Positions 6,837-11,081 of a stretch of 11,081 nucleotides of DNA are shown here, piece by piece. Position numbers and translations under genes: made by a program. The DNA comes from Muribaculaceae bacterium. GTDB taxonomy: Bacteria; Bacteroidota; Bacteroidia; Bacteroidales; Muribaculaceae. Numbering within the stretch: the first letter of the stretch is position 1; each line of letters begins with the position of its first letter. Below the pieces are notes generated by a model. It did not search any database. It saw only the letters and a list, made by a program, of their open reading frames with translations, and was not told the DNA's origin. The stretch covers positions 1 through 11,081 of the forward strand of contig JAIDBM010000040.1 in the NCBI GenBank assembly GCA_029056365.1, given 5' to 3'.

Positions 6837-7837
6837 AAAGATTATCATACATTTTGCCGACAGCACTGATGCTTACCGGCTGTTATCATGAATTCACACC
6901 CGAGGTCGACACAAAGCCGGTGCTGTGCATGAATTCGCTTATCACCGCCGGCGAGCCGATTGAAGTTGAGCTTACACATACATGGCTTTACTCCGACCAG
7001 AACGCCGACTGCAGGGTGAGCGATGCCAGAGTGTCGCTGTATGCCAACGATGTCGAAGTAGCCTCGGATTATATACCTCGTGAAGGAGACAGAATCCGCA
7101 TCGTTGCATCGAGCCGTGCCTATGGCAATGCAGAGGCCGAAGTCACGGTGCCATATGCCGTAGAGGCAAAGGTGCTTGAGAGCAGGCCGGACCATGCAAG
7201 GGTGGGGTGCTATGAAAGCAACGGCTTGCTGACAGCCGATGTTACATTCGACATGAATTTCGCTCTTGCGATAGACGACCCCGCCGGCGCCGACAACTAT
7301 TATCTGTATGAATGCATGGGATATTCCTCGTTCGATGGAGAATGGCCCGATTATACCGATTATTATGAAGACATTTCATATTTTAATACAGGAATATTCC
7401 GCTATGAGGCTGAACCGATATTCGCGGAGCATATCGATGTGCTGGAATCTGTTACAGGATCTGATGCATTTGGCTTCACCTTCTTTACCGACCGTCAGTT
7501 CCAGGGAAGCCGCTACACTCTCAATCTGATGTATTCCGGTGCCACCGCCCACATAACGGCAGATGCAGGCGACTTGCAGTCCGTTCCGGAGTGTGGATTT
7601 GAGATATGCCTGTACTCGGTTTCGGCAAGCTATTACAACTGGGCCAATTATTGCTGGCAGGTAGATTCAGGATTGTTGGGAGAGGTCGGCGATGTGGGAC
7701 TCGGCGATCCTCTGCAGGCCTACAGCAACGTGTCGACAGGTGCCGGAGTTGTGGCCGCCCGTTCGGCTGCAGTCTACAGAATAGATATGAGCGACTTTTT
7801 GCGCGAGGCGTTGGAACAGGCACTGAAGAAAGAGTGA
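6824..7837 (+). CDS. DUF4249 family surface lipoprotein, partner of the TonB receptor
   Basis: A 337-residue lipoprotein. The N-terminus has a Lys-Arg pair, a hydrophobic stretch and the lipobox LTGC with Cys20, followed by YHEFTPEVDTKPVLCMNSLI and an Ig-like run (IEVELTHTW, DARVSLYANDVEV) typical of DUF4249 proteins. These are commonly encoded directly after STN-type TonB receptors in Bacteroidetes and are presumed to lie on the receptor at the cell surface, in the role SusD plays in glycan systems. The first residue after Cys is Tyr, so there is no Asp sorting signal to keep it in the inner membrane. The gene overlaps the receptor end by 13 bases, so coupled translation is likely. The middle is very acidic and Tyr/Asp-rich (about 147-185), perhaps a binding surface. 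The ligand is unknown. Confidence 0.9.
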   Translation: MAILKRLSYILPTALMLTGCYHEFTPEVDTKPVLCMNSLITAGEPIEVELTHTWLYSDQNADCRVSDARVSLYANDVEVASDYIPREGDRIRIVASSRAYGNAEAEVTVPYAVEAKVLESRPDHARVGCYESNGLLTADVTFDMNFALAIDDPAGADNYYLYECMGYSSFDGEWPDYTDYYEDISYFNTGIFRYEAEPIFAEHIDVLESVTGSDAFGFTFFTDRQFQGSRYTLNLMYSGATAHITADAGDLQSVPECGFEICLYSVSASYYNWANYCWQVDSGLLGEVGDVGLGDPLQAYSNVSTGAGVVAARSAAVYRIDMSDFLREALEQALKKE

Positions 7838-7891
7838 GAACCTGCATGGGGAATAATCCCGGAAAGTACAAAAAATTGACAAAAAAACATA

Positions 7892-7922
7892 TGTGAAGGT
7901 TCGGAAAAAACAACTATCTTTG
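7892..7922 (+). promoter_or_regulatory. Promoter of the GDSL-ROK-beta-lactamase operon, giving an almost leaderless mRNA
   Basis: TATCTTTG at 7915-7922 matches the Bacteroidetes -7 box TAnnTTTG exactly. The -33 region is weak: TGTG at 7892-7895, 19 bases away, in place of TTTG. Transcription would start near 7929, only about 5-11 bases before the candidate start codons ATG 7934 and ATG 7940. This rules out the GTG at 7922, which is inside the promoter, as a start. Confidence 0.6.
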
Positions 7923-7939
7923 TGCAAAAAACAATGCAC

Positions 7940-8638
7940 ATGAAAAATACCTTGTTGATGGCTCTGGCTATAATGGCTGCCGGAACTGTATCGGCCCAGA
8001 AAACCGACTGGGCGAATTTCAGCCGTTACGAGCAGAGTAACACCGAAATTGCCGCTGCTCCGGCGCAGGTACGTAGAGTTGTGTTTTTCGGAAACTCGAT
8101 TACCGATGCATGGCCTTCGGTGCGCCCGCAGTTTTTTAGCGGAAACGGGTTTGTGGGGCGCGGAATAAGCGGGCAGACAACCTATCAGTTCCTGTCGCGT
8201 TTCCGCGACGATGTCATAAATCTGCATCCGGAGTACGTGGTAATAAACGCGGCAACCAACGACATTGCTGAAAACACCCATCCGTATAATGCCGACCGCA
8301 CGTTCGGAAACATAGTGTCGATGGTGGAGCTTGCCAAGGCAAACGGCATTGAACCGGTGCTTACAACAACACTGCCTGCAGCCGCTTTCTATTGGAACCC
8401 GGAGATAAAAGACGCTCCCGAGAAAATTGCGGCACTCAATGCACGCCTGGCTGAATATGCGCGGACAAACGGCATTCCGTTTGTCGATTATCATTCAGCG
8501 CTGCTCGGCGCTGACGGACGCGGACTCGACCCCCGCTTCAGCGAGGATGGCGTGCATCCGAACGCCGATGGATATTCTGTGATGGAGAAACTGATACTTC
8601 CCTACATCGGTGGCGATGCAACCGATGGAACAAATTGA
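7940..8638 (+). CDS. Secreted SGNH/GDSL-family hydrolase (esterase)
   Basis: A 232-residue exported hydrolase. The signal peptide MKNTLLMALAIMAAGTVSAQ has a signal peptidase I site (VSA|Q) and no lipobox Cys, so the product should be soluble in the periplasm or secreted. All four SGNH blocks are visible: GNSI with nucleophile S53, GISGQT (75-80) giving the oxyanion Gly, NAATND with N107, and DGVHPN with D203 and H206. Family members remove acetyl or acyl groups from sugars or lipids; the sequence alone does not fix the substrate. ATG 7940 is chosen because the signal peptide starts there; ATG 7934 (two residues longer) is possible. The ROK kinase gene follows after 7 bases, which suggests a carbohydrate-related job such as deacetylating a sugar later phosphorylated in the cell (inference). 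Confidence 0.92.
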   Translation: MKNTLLMALAIMAAGTVSAQKTDWANFSRYEQSNTEIAAAPAQVRRVVFFGNSITDAWPSVRPQFFSGNGFVGRGISGQTTYQFLSRFRDDVINLHPEYVVINAATNDIAENTHPYNADRTFGNIVSMVELAKANGIEPVLTTTLPAAAFYWNPEIKDAPEKIAALNARLAEYARTNGIPFVDYHSALLGADGRGLDPRFSEDGVHPNADGYSVMEKLILPYIGGDATDGTN

Positions 8639-8645
8639 TATTACT

Positions 8646-9755
8646 ATGTATAATCATGACAACAGAGTGGTAATCACCCTCGATGCCGGAGGCACCAACC
8701 TTGTGTTCGGTGCCATGCGTGGCTGCGAATTCATTACCGAACCGATTACATATCCGTCGAATGCCCACGACCTGAAGCTGTGCCTCGACACAATGGTGCG
8801 CGGATTCCGCGAGGTTATAAACTCGATAGACGAGAAACCGGTGGCCATCAGTTTCGCGTTTCCCGGCCCTGCCGACTATCCGGCAGGCATAATAGGCGGT
8901 TTCCTTCCGAATTTTCCATCATTCCGCGAAGGTGTGGCTCTCGGGCCTTTTCTTGAACATGAGTTCGGAATACCTGTATTTATAAATAACGATGGCGACC
9001 TTTTCGCTTACGGCGAGGCCTTGTGCGGCGCTCTGCCGGAGCTGAACCGCCGGCTGCGCGAGGCCGGTGCTGCCAAGCAGTATCATAATCTGCTTGGCTA
9101 CACATTCGGTACCGGGTTCGGTGTCGGACTGGTGGTGAACGGTCAGCTCAATCAAGGCGACAATTCGTGTGTTGAGACATTCTGTCTGCCACATAAGACC
9201 AAACGGGGTATAATAGCCGAAGAAGGTGTAGCGGTACGCGCTGTAAAGCGTGTATATGCCGAGGCGTCCGGAGAATACGATGCGGCTCTTGAACCGAAAG
9301 ACATCTGTGAGATAGCCGATGGTGAACGTCCTGGAAATGTGGAGGCCGCCAGAAAAGCTTTTGCCGAATTCGGCGAGATTGCCGGCGATGCCATGGCTGT
9401 GGCAGCACAGCTTGTCGATGGCATTATAGTGATTGGAGGCGGTATAACTGCCGCCCGACATCTGATATTGCCATCGTTGCTCGCAGAGTTGCGTTCAACT
9501 CTGGCAACACTTGGCGGCGACAGTGTGCGCCGTGTGCAGATGGAAGTGTTCAATCTTGACGATCCGGCTGAATTCGAGCGTTTCGCCAAGGGCAACAGGC
9601 GCACGATTACAGTGCCGGGAACGAATCTGAGTGTAGAGTACGATGATATGAAGCGTATCGGTGTTACTTTTTCAAAACTCGGGGCCAGCCGGGCAATATC
9701 GGCCGGAGCCTATGCATTCGCGCTTTCGAAAATCGATGCCAGGGAGGCGGAATAA
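8646..9755 (+). CDS. ROK-family sugar kinase, subgroup without the zinc-binding Cys motif
   Basis: A cytoplasmic 369-residue member of the ASKHA fold ROK family, expected to phosphorylate a hexose or amino sugar with ATP. Visible motifs are the phosphate loop LDAGGTN (12-18), NNDGDLFAYGE (114-124) with D116 as likely catalytic base, the Gly-rich GTGFGVGLVVNGQL (155-168), and the adenosine-site strand GIIVIGGGI (259-267). The usual GEIGH and CxCGxxGCxE zinc motifs are missing; in their place is NSCVETFCLPHK (173-184). A C-terminal segment of about 65 residues (about 300-365) goes beyond the minimal family length. Similar Bacteroidetes proteins exist (from memory), so this may be a subgroup trait rather than decay. 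ATG 8646 is chosen as it is 7 bases after the upstream stop and leads directly into the first motif; ATG 8625 would overlap the hydrolase gene. Substrate unknown. Confidence 0.9.
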   Translation: MYNHDNRVVITLDAGGTNLVFGAMRGCEFITEPITYPSNAHDLKLCLDTMVRGFREVINSIDEKPVAISFAFPGPADYPAGIIGGFLPNFPSFREGVALGPFLEHEFGIPVFINNDGDLFAYGEALCGALPELNRRLREAGAAKQYHNLLGYTFGTGFGVGLVVNGQLNQGDNSCVETFCLPHKTKRGIIAEEGVAVRAVKRVYAEASGEYDAALEPKDICEIADGERPGNVEAARKAFAEFGEIAGDAMAVAAQLVDGIIVIGGGITAARHLILPSLLAELRSTLATLGGDSVRRVQMEVFNLDDPAEFERFAKGNRRTITVPGTNLSVEYDDMKRIGVTFSKLGASRAISAGAYAFALSKIDAREAE

Positions 9756-9759
9756 CGTC

Positions 9760-10731
9760 ATGCCGACTAATAAAATACTATATGTAATATTGTCGCTATC
9801 TGTTGTATTCATAGCTCTCCGCGCAAATGCACAGGAGTCTGGAATATCACGGAACGACAATGGAAAAGACTGTTTCCGCGATGGTCTTCAGTGTATTGTC
9901 GACAAGAACGCGATTGAAAAGCGACTGAAAGCCTACATTGCATCCAGGGATGCTCATGTGGGTGTGGCTGTTATTGTTAATGGCAAGGATACAGTAGGCG
10001 TGAACGGCTCAGAGTATTTTCCTATGATGAGTGTGTTCAAATTTCCTCAGTCATTGGCAGTAGCCGACTTCTGTCTGAAAAACAATGTCGGTTTGTCGGA
10101 TTCGGTAAAAATTGATGCCGACGAGATAAAAGAGAATACATGGAGTCCGATGCGGGAAAAATATGGAGTGCGGAACCTGAAACTGCCTCTGTCGGAGCTG
10201 CTCGATTACACACTCCAGCAGAGCGACAACAATGCCTGCGATATACTTTTCCGTTTTATCGGAGGAACTTCCGTCGCCGACAGTCTGATGAAATCGTCGG
10301 GATTCGATGATATTCAGATTTCCCAAACCGAGGATGATATGCACCGGGAGCCGGACCTCTGCTACCTTAACCGCACTACACCGATGGAGATGGCCCGTCT
10401 GTTCGACAGGTTCTATCGTCAGGAAATGCGCCATGACAGTCAGATACATGAATTTATTGCAGCCAGTATGATGTCTTGCTGTACAGGACTTGACAGGCTC
10501 CCGGCTCCATTGAAACATTCCGATGCACAGATAGGCCACAAGACCGGAACTGGTGATATGAATTCTCAGGGACGAATAATGGCAATCAATGATGCCGGCT
10601 ATGTGTTTCTTTCAAATAATACAGGCTATGCCATTGCTGTGTTCGTTGCGGACTCAGCCTATGGGATGGCTGAGACTTCGAAGATAATAGCCGACATATC
10701 GGATATTGTTTTCATGGCGTTGTCAGAGTAG
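9760..10731 (+). CDS. bla: Class A beta-lactamase, subclass A2 type
   Basis: An exported 323-residue serine beta-lactamase acting in the periplasm. The signal peptide (KILYVILSLSVVFIALRANA, cleavage near AQ at 24-25) begins at ATG 9760, 4 bases after the ROK stop; the longer frame from 9661 lies inside the ROK gene and is rejected. The catalytic set is complete: S91-V-F-K94 (Ambler S70-x-x-K73), S155-D-N157 (S130-D-N132), E191-D-D-M-H195 in the omega loop (E166 with His at 170, as in PER/A2 enzymes), and K261-T-G-T264 (K234-T-G). Flanking blocks LLDYTLQQSDNNACDILF and CYLNRTTP match the CblA/CepA/CfxA/PER group. The product is probably a cephalosporinase or broader enzyme, but the spectrum cannot be read from sequence. 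It has no promoter of its own in the preceding 100 bases and is likely expressed as the third operon gene. Confidence 0.95.
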   Translation: MPTNKILYVILSLSVVFIALRANAQESGISRNDNGKDCFRDGLQCIVDKNAIEKRLKAYIASRDAHVGVAVIVNGKDTVGVNGSEYFPMMSVFKFPQSLAVADFCLKNNVGLSDSVKIDADEIKENTWSPMREKYGVRNLKLPLSELLDYTLQQSDNNACDILFRFIGGTSVADSLMKSSGFDDIQISQTEDDMHREPDLCYLNRTTPMEMARLFDRFYRQEMRHDSQIHEFIAASMMSCCTGLDRLPAPLKHSDAQIGHKTGTGDMNSQGRIMAINDAGYVFLSNNTGYAIAVFVADSAYGMAETSKIIADISDIVFMALSE

Positions 10732-10901
10732 CGGTAAAGTATTATAAAAGAGGCTGTGCCAGCATCTGTACAGGCAGCAGACTTGCACTATAAAAGGAAG
10801 AAGGTGGAGAAGGTTCTGGAAGACCTGTTCCACCATCCTTTACAACATTACCACCGGGATAACCGTTAATATTAGGAGCACCATTTTTAAGTGCTTGAAA
10901 A
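10732..10901 (+). other. Gene-free stretch after the beta-lactamase
   Basis: No convincing plus-strand gene is present here, and no classic terminator with a U-run follows the beta-lactamase stop. It begins with an A/T-rich patch, then AAAAGAGGCTGTGCCAGCAT, which resembles intergenic repeat or insertion-element end sequences common in Bacteroidales (from memory). A strong hairpin lies at 10803-10834. The minus strand is open across the region and reads GAPNINGYPGG and DGGTGLPEPSPPSSF, which looks more like peptide than random DNA. It may be a decayed gene end or a dispersed element. Confidence 0.4.
10803..10834. repeat. Stem-loop inverted repeat
   Basis: GGTGGA (10803-10808) pairs perfectly with TCCACC (10829-10834). 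After a 2x2 internal mismatch, AGGTT (10811-10815) pairs with GACCT (10822-10826) with one G-U wobble, closing a 6-base loop. With 11 pairs it could cap the beta-lactamase transcript or be part of a repeat element. No T-run follows, so it is not a standard intrinsic terminator. Confidence 0.6.
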
Positions 10902-10933
10902 TTTGCGGCAGTAAAATATTTGTCGTAACTTTG
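10902..10933 (+). promoter_or_regulatory. Strong Bacteroidetes-type promoter for the right-edge gene
   Basis: TTTG at 10902-10905 and TAACTTTG at 10926-10933 are separated by 20 bases, a full match to the -33/-7 arrangement. Transcription should begin near 10940, giving a leader of about 20 nt before ATG 10962. Confidence 0.78.
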
Positions 10934-10961
10934 TGGAACAATAACTAAAAAACAAATTGAT

Positions 10962-11081
10962 ATGGAAACGACAAACACAATCCGAATCCCCAATCCTTCG
11001 AAGAAGTTGGTCGCTTTCATAAAGGAAGCGCAGCAAGAGAAGAAGGAGCGCATGAAAAGAATCTGTGATAAATATCGTAAA
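10962..11081 (+). CDS. Small charged protein, antitoxin-like, 3' end cut by window edge
   Basis: Forty codons are visible from ATG 10962 to the window end, with no stop. The protein starts METTNTIRIPNPSKKLVAFI and continues as a Lys/Glu/Arg-rich amphipathic helix (KEAQQEKKERMKRICDKYRK). A short strand followed by a helix and a charged tail is the layout of small DNA-binding antitoxins of type II toxin-antitoxin pairs, many of which in Bacteroidales begin with a similar T-x-I-R-I-P-x-P-S pattern (from memory). A full promoter lies 28 bases upstream. The coding call is good. The antitoxin role is inferred, and the expected toxin gene would lie outside the window. Confidence 0.7.
   Translation, partial: METTNTIRIPNPSKKLVAFIKEAQQEKKERMKRICDKYRK

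Noticed and set aside
7849..7866. GGGA-ATAA-TCCC as terminator after the DUF4249 gene
   Set aside because: Only four pairs and no T-run on the plus strand; too weak to call an intrinsic terminator.
10742..11053. 103-codon minus-strand frame as a real gene
   Set aside because: It covers the strong plus-strand promoter and the start of the plus-strand gene, its N-terminal part is antisense to that gene, and no TAnnTTTG element is seen for it in the window.
1..11081. CRISPR array, tRNA, rRNA or insertion-sequence transposase
   Set aside because: No regularly spaced repeats, no recognisable tRNA or rRNA sequence and no transposase motif were seen on either strand.

Overview
The window looks like chromosomal DNA of a Bacteroidales bacterium, plausibly a Muribaculaceae-type gut organism (inference; no marker gene fixes the genus). 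Four things point there. Promoters have the Bacteroidetes form (TTTG, about 20 nt, TAnnTTTG). Starts lack Shine-Dalgarno sequences. There is a TonB-dependent receptor/DUF4249 pair with an ECF sigma factor. The beta-lactamase is of class A, subclass A2 type.

Left part, minus strand (1-2213). Positions 1-1279 hold the N-terminal two thirds of a long RelA/SpoT homologue. Its ppGpp hydrolase centre is intact, but the residues that define the synthetase active site are replaced, so it is probably hydrolase-only. Upstream of it are a possible 29-residue one-helix membrane protein (1363-1452) and an unrecognised 235-residue protein (1506-2213).

Central part, plus strand (about 2287-7837). One good promoter drives what looks like a single six-gene operon. 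It encodes a small macro-domain-like protein, an ECF sigma factor (ATGA overlap), a small outer-membrane beta-barrel protein, a very short single-TM anti-sigma-like protein, a TonB-dependent receptor with an N-terminal STN signalling domain, and a DUF4249 lipoprotein (13-nt overlap). Together these make a FecI/FecR/FecA-like trans-envelope uptake and signalling unit. It has unusual parts: a macro-like protein coupled to the sigma factor, a barrel gene between sigma and anti-sigma, an anti-sigma without the middle FecR domain, and a receptor without the carboxypeptidase-regulatory-like domain.

Right part, plus strand (7892-10731). A second promoter, so close to the gene that the mRNA would be almost leaderless, drives a tight three-gene operon: a secreted SGNH/GDSL hydrolase, a ROK-family sugar kinase lacking the usual zinc motif, and an exported class A beta-lactamase. 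Gaps are 7 and 4 nt.

The right edge (10732-11081) holds a gene-free stretch with a strong hairpin, a textbook Bacteroidetes promoter, and the first 40 codons of a small charged protein resembling short antitoxins; it runs off the window.
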